From positions 2,552,091-2,616,090 of the forward strand of contig NZ_KB849780.1 in assembly GCF_000368965.1 (NCBI RefSeq): a DNA stretch of 64,000 bases, in the 5' to 3' direction. The notes beneath the pieces were generated by a model, which was not told the DNA's origin, did no database searches, and worked only from the letters and a program-made list of their open reading frames with translations. The stretch is from Acinetobacter calcoaceticus DSM 30006 = CIP 81.8. Lineage in GTDB: Bacteria > Pseudomonadota > Gammaproteobacteria > Pseudomonadales > Moraxellaceae. Of the stretch, positions 29,801 through 38,552 are shown piece by piece; position 1 is the first letter of the stretch, and each line of letters starts with the position of its first letter. The position numbers and the translations under genes were made by a program.

Positions 29801-30646
29801 ATGAGCATACCTCAGTCTTTGCTTGAACAATCAATTCAAATCAATATTCAACAAGCATTACAAGAAGATATTGGGGACGGTGATATTACCGCTATGCTCA
29901 CACCTGAAGATGAACAGGCAACAGCAACCATTATCAGCCGTGAAGATATGGTTTTAGCTGGACAGCCTTGGGTCAATGCACTCATCTCAGCTTATGACAA
30001 TACGGTACAGGTGACTTGGTTAAAACAAGAAGGTGAGCGTGTTGCTGCAAATGAAGCCTTTTTAAAGCTTGCTGGTTCTGCGCGTAGCTTACTTACTGTA
30101 GAGCGCCCTGCTTTAAACTTTATTCAAACTTTATCTGCGGTTGCAACAAAAACAGCTGAATATGTTCAACAGCTCGAAGGTTTAAATACAAAACTCCTCG
30201 ATACACGCAAAACCTTACCAGGCTTACGCATTGCACAAAAATATGCTGTAGCTGTCGGTGGTGGACAGAACCATCGTCTCGGTTTATTTGATGCGTTCTT
30301 AATTAAAGAAAACCATATTATGGCGGCAGGTGGTATTGCTCAGGCAATTGCCAAAGCCCATCAAATTGCACCGGGTAAACCTGTTGAAGTCGAAGTTGAA
30401 ACTTGGGATGAGCTAAATCAAGCGCTTGAAGCTGGTGCAGACATTGTCATGCTTGATAACTTCAGTCAACAACAAATGATTGATGCTGTAAAACATGTTG
30501 CAGGCCGTTGTAAGTTAGAGGCATCAGGTAATATCACCATTGAAAACTTGCGCGAAGTTGCCACTACTGGTGTTGACTACATTTCTATGGGTGTACTGAC
30601 TAAAGACGTTAGAGCTGTTGATTTATCAATGCGTTTTAATGCTTAA
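29801..30646 (+). CDS. nadC: Nicotinate-nucleotide pyrophosphorylase (quinolinate PRTase)
   Basis: A 281-residue full-length NadC that makes nicotinate mononucleotide from quinolinate and PRPP in de novo NAD synthesis. Visible signatures are EDIGDGDIT near the N terminus, the DTRKTLPGLR active-site segment near residue 134, and the VEVEVETWDEL and EASGNI regions of the barrel. It is divergent from ampD. Its stop overlaps by 4 bp the stop of a small convergent gene. Confidence 0.95.
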   Translation: MSIPQSLLEQSIQINIQQALQEDIGDGDITAMLTPEDEQATATIISREDMVLAGQPWVNALISAYDNTVQVTWLKQEGERVAANEAFLKLAGSARSLLTVERPALNFIQTLSAVATKTAEYVQQLEGLNTKLLDTRKTLPGLRIAQKYAVAVGGGQNHRLGLFDAFLIKENHIMAAGGIAQAIAKAHQIAPGKPVEVEVETWDELNQALEAGADIVMLDNFSQQQMIDAVKHVAGRCKLEASGNITIENLREVATTGVDYISMGVLTKDVRAVDLSMRFNA

Positions 30647-30810
30647 ATAAAGTCCACATCGTTATTAGTATTTTTTTGCGACTTGGTCATGTCTGCTGCT
30701 TGTGTTTTTTGCCATGCTGACTGAGTCGCTTGCGCCCCACTATCACGTGGGTCGGCAGCCATTAAAACGAAAGTTACTACAGCTAATAATACAATAAAAC
30801 CTTGTAGCAT
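30643..30810 (-). CDS. Small single-pass membrane protein, hypothetical
   Basis: A 55-residue frame, below usual size cut-offs, with an ATG at 30,810 and a GGGAAAA sequence before it. Residues 2-19 (MLQGFIVLLAVVTFVLMAA) form one membrane helix or an uncleaved signal, followed by a hydrophilic Gln/Thr/Asp/Asn-rich tail ending NNDVDFI. It is convergent with nadC. The organised hydrophobic/hydrophilic split and proper start favour a real gene; function unknown. Confidence 0.6.
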   Translation of the reverse strand: MLQGFIVLLAVVTFVLMAADPRDSGAQATQSAWQKTQAADMTKSQKNTNNDVDFI

Positions 30811-31274
30811 AAATTTTCCCCATTACTCTTAAAAAATTAAGATCCTACAATAAAAGATAAATATGACGGAGCTGAGGAGGTTCTGTTACAAAAGGTAAGT
30901 CTTTATTTTTATTATTCATCTATACAACAGTCTCTCCCCCCAAATACAATTTTATATCAACAGCCTAAACCCTGTATTTACTATTGTGACAGGGATATCT
31001 TGTTTCTCTCTATCAACCTACGCGACGGAGTCTTACCGTCTAGAATTTTTTGCCAACAGCTAATTCTGTTACTTTGGTTTTGCCCTGAATGGCGACTAAA
31101 GCCATGCAAGACCAAAGGCATTGTCATCTGCAAAACCTGCCCACTTTCATCCTCTATCCTATTTTGTTGCAAAAATAAGATCCTTATAGATTATAGACAG
31201 GTTGCAGATGACTTTTAGCACCAGCTAATGAGGAATAAATTCCAATACCCTCATTAAGGAAATAACTTACCAAC
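30811..31274. other. 464-bp gap between the small membrane protein and the phospholipase gene
   Basis: No convincing gene is seen. Open frames at 30,981-31,172 (-) and 31,000-31,218 (+) lie on top of each other, have no ribosome-binding sites and show no domain pattern. A TAATGAGG/CCTCATTA inverted repeat at 31,226-31,256 lies 19 bp beyond the phospholipase stop and might slow or end its transcription. The region could hold a decayed gene. Confidence 0.5.
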
Positions 31275-33443
31275 TTAAGACTCTAAATAACCCATATATG
31301 GATCAGAAATTGAATCTTCTTGAGTTTCTATACGACCTGCAAAGCGACGGCTAAAAGTAGCATCATCAGCTAATGTCACAGTGAAGTCGTACCAACCACC
31401 AAATTCAGACATATCCCAAACCAGTTCTTTTTCAGGGCGATCCGTTTCTATAGTCCATGTCTTATTTGCAAGATAAGCATTTGCTTTGACTGTCAGCTTG
31501 ACTGACTTATTACCATCATGACGCACTTTTAAATACAAATTCGCATCACATTCTTCCACACACACTCTAATTTCCGGCAATGCTTGAGTCTGGTTAGCTT
31601 GACTCAAATTGCCTTTAAATGCGCGGTGGAAACCATTTGGCCCAAGTACCCATAAATCGTACTGCCCATTTGTAGCATTCCAGACATCATCTAACTGTTT
31701 ACCCGCTTCAACCATATAACGGCGTGGAATCGCTGTAAGATCTAATCGGTTATACACATGGAAAACCGCTGCCTGTTTACCTGTATTTGAAAACATCAGC
31801 TTTACTGTCTTTTGTGCTGCATCAACTTTAGCACTGGTATGCAAAATATAAGGCAAAGCACGTGAAGGTCTAATGCCCATTTCCTGCTGTGCAAATTGTT
31901 GTTGGCTTGGAACCGAAACTTGTGGCAATAAAGCTTGAGCCACGCGAATAGCATCTGCTTCTGCTTTTGTTTTCTTACCTACTAACTCATTTACAGGCAA
32001 AAGGTTCGGTGTTTTAAAATCAAAAGCTGTAGTTAAATCGCCACACACGGCACGGCGGTATGGACTAATATTTGGTTCTTGCACACCAAAACGCTTTTCT
32101 AAGAACTGTAAAATAGAAGTATGGTCAAAGACTTGTGAATTCACCCATCCCCCACGACTCCATGGTGAAATCACATACATTGGAACGCGTACACCCGGTC
32201 CATAAACACGTCCATCTGTTGCAGGTTGAGATTTTGCTGTAGCGACTGCTGGATGAGTAAAGTACTCATAAGACACTTGCTGATCACTTAAAGTCGTTTT
32301 CCCCTGAACTACACCTTTTTCATCTTTAGAAGGTGCACTTGGTGAAGGAATATGGTCAAAGAAACCATCATTCTCATCAAAGTTCACTAATAAAACCGTC
32401 TGACTCCAAACTTGAGGTTTTTCAGTTAAAGCATTTAATACTTCCTGAATATACCAAGCACCCTGTACAGGACTAGATGGCCCTGGATGTTCACTGTAGG
32501 TCGCAGGAGCAACCAACCAGCTTACTTGCGGTAATTTACCTTGAGCGATATCTGTTTTAAAAGTTCCTAAAAAACCACCATCCGGCATGGTATTGGCAAT
32601 ACCCTTATAAAGCGGCTGTGTTGCATCAATCTTTTCATCGTATGCAGGACAAACGAGAGCATCATTACTTACAGGTTGCCCTGACTGCTCATTTGCACGG
32701 CGATACTGTTTGAAACCTGCTAGAGGATTGTCGGTAAAGTTATCCGGCATATTTTGATAGATTTTCCAGCTAACACCAGCCTGTTGTAAGCGCTCAGGAT
32801 AAGTCGTCCATTCATAACCCTCATTTGAAGGACCAATACCATCAAACTCATTTACGACACTGGCAACACCTGCACCTGTAGGACCATTGGTTCCAGTCCA
32901 GATAAATTTACGGTTTGGATTGGTACCGGCATGCATCGCACAGTGGTAAGCATCACAAATGGTAAAAGCATTGGCTAATGCAAACTGATATTCCACTTCC
33001 TGCTTTTTGTAGTACCCCATCGATTGCGGCTTTTTATGCGCCACCCAATCACTCATTCGACCATTGTCCCAAGCGGCTTGGCCATCCGACCATGAATGAG
33101 GCGTACCTGAAACGCGCTGTGCATTTCCTAAGCGGCTATCCAAATGGTAAGGCAATATTTTATTTTTCTTAGCATCATATTGTTCCCAAACCTTTCGGCC
33201 TTCGGTCATTGGAATGGTAAAGCGGTCTCCAAAACCACGCACACCTTTTAGTGTTCCAAAATAATTATCAAAAGAGCGGTTTTCTTGAGTCAAAATCACG
33301 ATGTGTTTAACATCTTGGATAGTTCCATTTTCAACTTTGGCATCAATTGCCAGCGCTTTTTGGATACTAAGCGGGAAACTCGCTAAAGCAGCTGTCCCAA
33401 ACATGGTTTTTGTAGAATTTAAAAGAAATTCGCGACGATTCAT
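31275..33443 (-). CDS. plc: Phosphocholine-specific phospholipase C (Tat-exported)
   Basis: A 722-residue bacterial phospholipase C of the PlcN/PlcH phosphoesterase family (alkaline-phosphatase-like fold). The N terminus MNRREFLLNSTKTMFG is a twin-arginine signal ending near AlaLeuAla32. The catalytic start TQENRSFDNYFGTLKGVRGFGDR and the DENDGFFDHIPSPSAP metal-site segment are visible, and two C-terminal DUF756-type beta domains follow (from about residue 510). It hydrolyses phosphatidylcholine, a host lipid; A. baumannii carries such enzymes with reported cytolytic activity. It is 21 bp downstream of a tiny lipoprotein gene. Confidence 0.93.
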   Translation of the reverse strand: MNRREFLLNSTKTMFGTAALASFPLSIQKALAIDAKVENGTIQDVKHIVILTQENRSFDNYFGTLKGVRGFGDRFTIPMTEGRKVWEQYDAKKNKILPYHLDSRLGNAQRVSGTPHSWSDGQAAWDNGRMSDWVAHKKPQSMGYYKKQEVEYQFALANAFTICDAYHCAMHAGTNPNRKFIWTGTNGPTGAGVASVVNEFDGIGPSNEGYEWTTYPERLQQAGVSWKIYQNMPDNFTDNPLAGFKQYRRANEQSGQPVSNDALVCPAYDEKIDATQPLYKGIANTMPDGGFLGTFKTDIAQGKLPQVSWLVAPATYSEHPGPSSPVQGAWYIQEVLNALTEKPQVWSQTVLLVNFDENDGFFDHIPSPSAPSKDEKGVVQGKTTLSDQQVSYEYFTHPAVATAKSQPATDGRVYGPGVRVPMYVISPWSRGGWVNSQVFDHTSILQFLEKRFGVQEPNISPYRRAVCGDLTTAFDFKTPNLLPVNELVGKKTKAEADAIRVAQALLPQVSVPSQQQFAQQEMGIRPSRALPYILHTSAKVDAAQKTVKLMFSNTGKQAAVFHVYNRLDLTAIPRRYMVEAGKQLDDVWNATNGQYDLWVLGPNGFHRAFKGNLSQANQTQALPEIRVCVEECDANLYLKVRHDGNKSVKLTVKANAYLANKTWTIETDRPEKELVWDMSEFGGWYDFTVTLADDATFSRRFAGRIETQEDSISDPYMGYLES

Positions 33444-33464
33444 TAGTTCTATCCTGAGTTCTTA

Positions 33465-33599
33465 TTATGGTGCACAGTGCATTTTGCAATTACTGGTTGG
33501 CGGTGTTGTTGGCGATGAATTATCTGAGTCGTTATCATCGTTACAAGCACTGAGCATGAGTGCTAAAGATGTAATTAATAAAAGTGAAAGTTTTCGCAT
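33465..33599 (-). CDS. Very small lipoprotein encoded upstream of plc
   Basis: A 44-residue frame with a textbook lipoprotein signal: MRKLSLLLITSLALMLSAC, lipobox LSAC with Cys19 as the lipidated residue, followed by Asp/Asn (DDND), a Ser/Thr/Pro linker and a C-terminal CKMHC pair. GGAA lies 9 bases before the ATG. It ends 21 bp before plc with no terminator between, so the two are likely co-transcribed. Function unknown; Asp at +3 after the lipidated residue and the small size suggest an accessory or entericidin-like lipopeptide. Confidence 0.75.
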   Translation of the reverse strand: MRKLSLLLITSLALMLSACNDDNDSDNSSPTTPPTSNCKMHCAP

Positions 33600-33690
33600 T
33601 GGTTTTTTCCAAACGGTTTAAATGCGAACTACTAATAAAGCGTAAAAGTGACAAACAAGTGATGTTTTTATGTCGATTTGATGAAGGTAT

Positions 33691-33720
33691 AAAAAAACGC
33701 ATCCGAAGATGCGTTTTTTT
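33691..33720 (-). terminator. Intrinsic terminator of rph
   Basis: A perfect ACGCATC/GATGCGT stem with the loop CGAA, flanked by seven A and seven T bases, lies 13 bp beyond the rph stop. The symmetric A/T tracts would also work on the other strand. Confidence 0.88.
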
Positions 33721-33733
33721 AGAAAGTTTAAAA

Positions 33734-34450
33734 TTACCAGCCTAAAGCTTCTTGTTGCTTTTTAACAAGCTCGGCAATTCCTTTTTCAGCCATTTCTAAC
33801 ATGGCATTACTTTGTGCACGGGTAAATGGTTTATCTTCGGCTGTACCTTGAATTTCAATAAATTCGCCAGCTTGTGTCATTACTACATTTAAGTCAGTTT
33901 GACAGTTCGAATCTTCTTCATAACAAAGATCAAGTAGTACTTCATCTTGATACATACCCACAGAAATTGCAGCAACTAATCCTTTAAGCGGATCATGCTT
34001 AATTTTCTTTTGAGACAATAAAACATTCATAGCATCAACCAATGCTACAGCTGCACCAGTAATTGCTGCCGTACGTGTACCACCATCTGCCTGAATCACA
34101 TCACAGTCGATGGTAATCGTGTTTTCGCCAAGCTTTTTCAAATCGACCATAGCACGTAAGCTACGACCAATCAGACGTTGGATTTCCTGTGTCCGGCCCG
34201 ACTGTTTACCACGCGCTGCTTCACGGTCACACCGTGAGTGTGTTGAGCGCGGTAACATGCCATATTCAGCAGTGACCCAGCCCTGTCCTTTTCCTTTTAA
34301 AAACCGTGGAACCGAATTATCGATACTTGCAGTACAAAGGACTTTGGTGTGACCAAACTCAACCAGAACTGAACCTTCTGCGTAACGGGTATAGTTACGT
34401 GTGATTTTTACTTCACGTAACTGGTCTAATTCACGTTGGTCAATACGCAT
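33734..34450 (-). CDS. rph: Ribonuclease PH
   Basis: A 238-residue 3'-5' phosphorolytic exoribonuclease that trims tRNA 3' ends. The full-length family pattern is seen: [16 protein letters not shown] start, [13 protein letters not shown], the RxR-rich [18 protein letters not shown] stretch, and [19 protein letters not shown]. Independent gene with its own terminator. Confidence 0.96.
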   Translation of the reverse strand: MRIDQRELDQLREVKITRNYTRYAEGSVLVEFGHTKVLCTASIDNSVPRFLKGKGQGWVTAEYGMLPRSTHSRCDREAARGKQSGRTQEIQRLIGRSLRAMVDLKKLGENTITIDCDVIQADGGTRTAAITGAAVALVDAMNVLLSQKKIKHDPLKGLVAAISVGMYQDEVLLDLCYEEDSNCQTDLNVVMTQAGEFIEIQGTAEDKPFTRAQSNAMLEMAEKGIAELVKKQQEALGW

Positions 34451-34568
34451 AATCCTTCCTAACTTCTCTTAAATACAAATCTGGGCATAGTATAGCAAAG
34501 GATTTTGACAGGTTGAGTTTATTCCCTACTTTCAAATGTAAGTCTGCACTTTTAATGACTCAAAAATA

Positions 34569-34596
34569 AAAATAGCCCCTTAAAAGGAGCTATTTG
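34569..34596 (-). terminator. Terminator of the desaturase operon
   Basis: A hairpin AAATAGC-CCTT/AAGG-GCTATTT with one mismatched pair, followed on the minus strand by TTTTATTTTT, lies about 28 bp beyond the desB stop. Confidence 0.75.
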
Positions 34597-34624
34597 GAAT
34601 ACCTTAAACAATGCTCTGTCTTTA

Positions 34625-35788
34625 TTAAGCAACTTTGCCAAACATGCCTTTCACCGCCTCAACAAAGGTCCGCTTGGTCGCCACTAAACGATCAACCACA
34701 TTGTCAGGCAAAGAGTGAACAGCCAGACGTTTATACACACTCAAAATTTGAGATCCAAAGGGCGCGGTATTGTACTGTTGACCGAACTCTGCACAAACTT
34801 CACGTACTTTAGGTGCCATCTCTTGATAGCGGTTGGCAGGTACATCAGGAAACAAGTGATGTTCGATTTGATGACTCAAGTTGCCACTCAAGAAATGCAT
34901 GATTTTACCGCCAGTAAAGTTTGCTGAACCACGAATCTGACGCAAGTACCACTCTGCTTTAGTTTCATTATCAATATTGTCAGTGATAATTTCAGAGTCT
35001 TCTGTGAAATGACCACAATAAATCACGGTCGATGCCCAGTAGTTACGAATCAAGTTAGCAAAAAAGTTACCAGCCAATACTGGCAAGAACATTGGTCCTG
35101 CAATTAGTGGGAACAGCACATAATCTTTACCAAACTGACGTACCATTTTTTTACGTAGATTTTTAGATTCTACATACACTTCTTTCCAAGTTTTGGTGCC
35201 ATCAAACAATACTTTTTCCATCTCTAGACGTTGCAAAGCCAGTAGCCATTCAAAACCCGTTGACAATACAAAACCCATTGGCACGTTGAATAAAAAACGA
35301 GGTTCCCACTTTTGCTCACGGCTCATGCGCATTACACCATAACCGCTAATATCATGATCCATGCCAAACACATTGGTATAGGTATGATGCTTATAGTTAT
35401 GGGTATATTTCCAGTCTTCACCCGTACACACCGTATCCCAGTCATAGGTTGCACCGTTAAGCGTTGGGTCATTTAACCAGTCAAACTGACCATGCATCAC
35501 ATTATGGCCGAGTTCCATGTTTTCAACGATTTTTGATACGCCTAGCATAGCCGTACCCAACAACCATACTGGTGGAATCCAACCACCAAACATCAACATG
35601 CCACGTGATGCAATTTCGGTGTAGCGTACAAAATTACGTACTTTGTAAATATATTTTGAATCTTCTTCCCCGAGATCTTTCATCACTTCAAGACGAATTT
35701 CTTCAATACGGCGACCAAAAGCTTCTGTTTGCTCTGGGGTTAAATGTGCCGATTTTGATGTTGCTTTAATTTCCACTGCCATATTCAT
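34625..35788 (-). CDS. desB: Membrane fatty-acid desaturase (DesB-type)
   Basis: The 387-residue enzyme has the three histidine boxes of acyl desaturases: HNVMH (95-99), HNYKHH (130-135) and HQIEHH (306-311), with hydrophobic membrane segments between. It introduces a double bond into acyl chains of CoA or lipid using electrons from the adjacent reductase. GAGGA lies 7 bases before the ATG at 35,788. The arrangement desC-desB with a divergent TetR matches P. aeruginosa desCB/desT, on which the name is based. Confidence 0.9.
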   Translation of the reverse strand: MNMAVEIKATSKSAHLTPEQTEAFGRRIEEIRLEVMKDLGEEDSKYIYKVRNFVRYTEIASRGMLMFGGWIPPVWLLGTAMLGVSKIVENMELGHNVMHGQFDWLNDPTLNGATYDWDTVCTGEDWKYTHNYKHHTYTNVFGMDHDISGYGVMRMSREQKWEPRFLFNVPMGFVLSTGFEWLLALQRLEMEKVLFDGTKTWKEVYVESKNLRKKMVRQFGKDYVLFPLIAGPMFLPVLAGNFFANLIRNYWASTVIYCGHFTEDSEIITDNIDNETKAEWYLRQIRGSANFTGGKIMHFLSGNLSHQIEHHLFPDVPANRYQEMAPKVREVCAEFGQQYNTAPFGSQILSVYKRLAVHSLPDNVVDRLVATKRTFVEAVKGMFGKVA

Positions 35789-35821
35789 AATGGTATCCTC
35801 AAATCTCTTTTATGTTTGTTT

Positions 35822-36847
35822 TTATAGATCAATCGTGACTGGGCTAAGGGCTTGGTTCACGCATAACTTAATTGCACGATTTGGTTGATCGTCAATTTCA
35901 CCTGTTAATATATTCTGGGTGACACCACTGACTTTGGTACACGTACATTGGTTGCATACACCCATACGACAACCATGCTGTGGACGTAAGCCTGCTTGCT
36001 CTGCACTGCTTAATAACGTTGTCGTGGCAAGAAAGTTTTGTTGCGAACGACGGAATATGATTGGTTGTGCTTCATTAGACTGTTCGATTTGAACAGGCAT
36101 GAAAAACTCTTGATGGAAGTTTTCCAACACATCGTGTTGCTTATAAATATCTTGTGCCTGACGCATCATGCCGTGATGACCACATGCATACATTTGTAGG
36201 TCTTTAAAGCTCGGGACCAGTTTCGTCAACAATTTCGCATCTAAATGCTGCTTTTGCTCAGTGGTATTAAAAAAATGATATTGAAGCTCTGGATGCTTTT
36301 CTGCCAACGCTTTTAATTCAGCATGAAAAATTTCTGCGCGATTAAAGTAAATGACATGAATCTGTTTAAGCTGCTGTTTCAAAGCTTGCTGCAAAAGTGA
36401 ATAAATTGCAGTAATGCCACTACCTGACGCAATTAAAATCGCAGGTTGCTGACCTTGGTGCAAAGTAAAATCACCTTGTGGCTGTGAAATCTCAATGCAC
36501 TCTCCCACATGTAAGAGTTGAGCTGCACTAGACACTAAGCCCTGTACTTTAATACCTAAAGAAATTTCACCTTCATTCGTTACTTCAATAATTGAATAAC
36601 TACGCTGGTGGTAAACCCCATCTATAAGTAGGGTCAATAAAATACTTTGTCCAGCACATACCTGATCGAATTTAAAATTACGATTCGGTTTTAGCTTGAT
36701 AAGCACCATATCGGTATGTAGAGACTGAACTGCGGTAACTTCTGCAAGTACCCGTTTCCAAGCCCAAGTCACGTTAATTTTTTGCAAAACAAAATCAACG
36801 AAATCTTCTCGAACCAAATGTGGCTGATAACTAAGTGTTGCGTTCAT
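35822..36847 (-). CDS. desC: Ferredoxin-NAD(P)H reductase partner of the desaturase (DesC-type)
   Basis: A 341-residue flavoprotein with an FAD-binding barrel (HQRSYSIIE), an NAD(P)-binding domain (ILIASGSGITAIYSLL) and a C-terminal plant-type [2Fe-2S] domain with Cys293-x4-Cys298-x2-Cys301 and Cys329. It passes electrons from NAD(P)H to the desaturase, encoded 33 bp downstream. AGGA precedes the ATG. Transcription starts from the operator-embedded promoter at 36,914-36,942. Confidence 0.9.
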   Translation of the reverse strand: MNATLSYQPHLVREDFVDFVLQKINVTWAWKRVLAEVTAVQSLHTDMVLIKLKPNRNFKFDQVCAGQSILLTLLIDGVYHQRSYSIIEVTNEGEISLGIKVQGLVSSAAQLLHVGECIEISQPQGDFTLHQGQQPAILIASGSGITAIYSLLQQALKQQLKQIHVIYFNRAEIFHAELKALAEKHPELQYHFFNTTEQKQHLDAKLLTKLVPSFKDLQMYACGHHGMMRQAQDIYKQHDVLENFHQEFFMPVQIEQSNEAQPIIFRRSQQNFLATTTLLSSAEQAGLRPQHGCRMGVCNQCTCTKVSGVTQNILTGEIDDQPNRAIKLCVNQALSPVTIDL

Positions 36848-36879
36848 ACGTTCCTCTTTTGTATCTGGCTATTTATTTG

Positions 36880-36954
36880 AGTGAACACATGTTCGTATAG
36901 TGAACATATGTACACTATATTTATAACTGTTCACTCAGTCAACACTTGTTCACT
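36880..36954. promoter_or_regulatory. Three operator-like 18-bp palindromes between desC and desT
   Basis: Three sites follow the pattern AGTGAACA-N2-TGTTCACT: 36,880-36,897 (right half partly degenerate), 36,899-36,916 (AGTGAACATATGTACACT, one asymmetric pair) and 36,937-36,954 (AGTCAACACTTGTTCACT). An extra half-site TGTTCACT is at 36,928-36,935. They are the probable binding sites of the divergent TetR regulator; DesT/FabR-type repressors bind similar dyads and sense the saturated/unsaturated acyl-CoA ratio. Confidence 0.8.
36914..36942 (-). promoter_or_regulatory. Sigma-70 promoter of desC-desB
   Basis: On the minus strand TTGACT (36,942-36,937) and TATAGT (36,919-36,914) are spaced by exactly 17 bases. 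The -35 lies inside the third palindrome and the -10 overlaps the end of the second, so a bound repressor would block RNA polymerase directly. Confidence 0.75.
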
Positions 36955-37020
36955 ATTTTTTTTATGAAAGTTTGCTCTTTTTTGTTAGACTCTGGCTCAC
37001 GGTTTAAATAGGCTCTTTTA

Positions 37021-37659
37021 ATGTCGATACGGGATGAACGAAAACAGCAAAGTCGTCAGGCACTCCTTGATGCAGCCTTGCATCTGAGCACGTCTGGGCG
37101 TTCGTTCAGTAGTATCAGTTTGCGTGAAGTTGCACGTGAAGTTGGTTTGGTGCCGACAGCGTTCTATCGTCATTTTCAAGACATGGATGAACTTGGTAAA
37201 GAACTGGTCGACCAAGTCGCGCTACATTTAAAAAGTGTTTTACATCAATTAGGTCAAAGTTATTTACAACATAAATCTACGAAAACTCAGACCAGCATTG
37301 AGCTATTTGTTCAGGCGGTAAATCATAGCCCTAAGCAGTGGCAATTTATGATTTCAGAACGTTGGGGAGGTTCAGAAACGGTTCGTGCAGCAATTGCCAG
37401 AGAAATCGAATTTCTAATTGAAGATTTAACAACCGATCTTACGAAACTCGAAAATTTCAAACATATTCAACAACCTCAAGACTTAAATGTCTTGTCTACT
37501 ATTTTGACCAACATGTCATTTACATGGGCAATGACGTGGCTCAACCTATCTAAACAATATCAAGACGAGCAGCTCAAACAGCAACAAACTGCCTTTATCG
37601 AAAATGCCTCTACACAAGTTCGCTTACTCTTTAGAGGGATTGCAAACTGGGAACGGTAA
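37021..37659 (+). CDS. desT: TetR-family repressor of the desaturase operon (DesT/FabR-type)
   Basis: The 212-residue protein has an N-terminal TetR helix-turn-helix (SLREVAREVGLVPTAFYRHF, about 39-58) and an all-helical ligand domain. The SISLREVAREVGLVPTAFYRHF segment is characteristic of FabR/DesT regulators of unsaturated fatty acid synthesis. It is divergent from desC with three dyads in the shared 173 bp region, which also fits autoregulation. The acyl-CoA ligand is inferred from the family. Confidence 0.86.
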   Translation: MSIRDERKQQSRQALLDAALHLSTSGRSFSSISLREVAREVGLVPTAFYRHFQDMDELGKELVDQVALHLKSVLHQLGQSYLQHKSTKTQTSIELFVQAVNHSPKQWQFMISERWGGSETVRAAIAREIEFLIEDLTTDLTKLENFKHIQQPQDLNVLSTILTNMSFTWAMTWLNLSKQYQDEQLKQQQTAFIENASTQVRLLFRGIANWER

Positions 37660-37796
37660 AAGCGGCAAATGACAAAAAACAGGTTATGTGGTAATACGTA
37701 AAGAGAGAAAGAAAAAGGCTAAAAATTTCGAGAAAAGTCTTTTTCTTTTTACAGGAAGTAAACTATTAGTTAGGCCAAACTGGTGTGGGAATACCT

Positions 37797-38444
37797 ATGA
37801 ATCTTGATCGTCATACACAGTTTTTGATGCGCAAAGAAAAAATTCTAAGCGTGGCAGAAAAATTGTTACTAGAAAACAATCAGGAAATTACTCTAGATGA
37901 GTTAGTGGCCGAGCTGGATATTGCTAAAGGCACACTTTACAAGCACTTTAGAAGCAAAAATGAGCTTCTACTTGAGTTAATTATTCAAAATGAAAAGCAA
38001 ATTTTAGAAATTTCTAAAAAATATAATACAGATTTCAAAGAATACGCTCCTCATTACATGCTTCATCATTTGCTTACGCCTGGAAAAACGATTCTATTGC
38101 ATCAACTTGAAGAAAATCTGACGATGACAGAGTCTAAGTTGAAGCATCTTTTCGAAGAGCTTTATGAAATCCGCCAACAGCGTATTTTGGCTATTAAAGA
38201 TATTACGGAAAATTATTTAAAATCATTAAATTATGATATGTCGATTCGTGATTATTTGTCTTACATCTGGTCACTGACTTATGGCGCATCACTACTTTTA
38301 AACTCTACTTATTATCAGCGTTCCATTGGTTCTCGCCAAAAGTTAATTAATTTATATATTAATCAGGCCTTATCGCTACCAACCCAAACTGCTAATTTTG
38401 ATGTTTTAAATTTTCAAATTGAAGATGAAAACCCAAAAAATTAA
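37797..38444 (+). CDS. TetR-family transcriptional regulator, target unknown
   Basis: A 215-residue protein with a TetR helix-turn-helix at the N terminus (ITLDELVAELDIAKGTLYKHFRSK) and a ligand domain with no clear subfamily signature. The ATG at 37,797 is preferred, 6 bases after GGGA; an in-frame GTG lies 12 bases upstream. It stands alone between desT and the convergent dsbA, so neither target nor inducer can be inferred. A bidirectional terminator follows. Confidence 0.87.
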   Translation: MNLDRHTQFLMRKEKILSVAEKLLLENNQEITLDELVAELDIAKGTLYKHFRSKNELLLELIIQNEKQILEISKKYNTDFKEYAPHYMLHHLLTPGKTILLHQLEENLTMTESKLKHLFEELYEIRQQRILAIKDITENYLKSLNYDMSIRDYLSYIWSLTYGASLLLNSTYYQRSIGSRQKLINLYINQALSLPTQTANFDVLNFQIEDENPKN

Positions 38445-38503
38445 TTGAAATATTTCGTGATAATTAACAAAAAATTGAACATCGATATATATTTTAATTG
38501 AAT

Positions 38504-38533
38504 AAAAATGGGCTTCAGATGAAGCCCATTTTT
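38504..38533. terminator. Bidirectional terminator between tetR and dsbA
   Basis: A perfect ATGGGCTTC/GAAGCCCAT stem with the loop AGAT and A/T tracts on both sides lies between the convergent stops. Confidence 0.88.
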
Positions 38534-38552
38534 GAAGTAAAGCCTAAACAAC

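Noticed and set aside
30981..31218. Opposed frames of 63 and 72 codons in the gap after plc
   Set aside because: No ribosome-binding site, no recognisable domain and mutual overlap; kept only as a note in the gap entry.
33301..33621. A 106-codon plus-strand frame across the start of plc
   Set aside because: It is antisense to plc and to the small lipoprotein gene, whose signal peptides on the other strand are clear.
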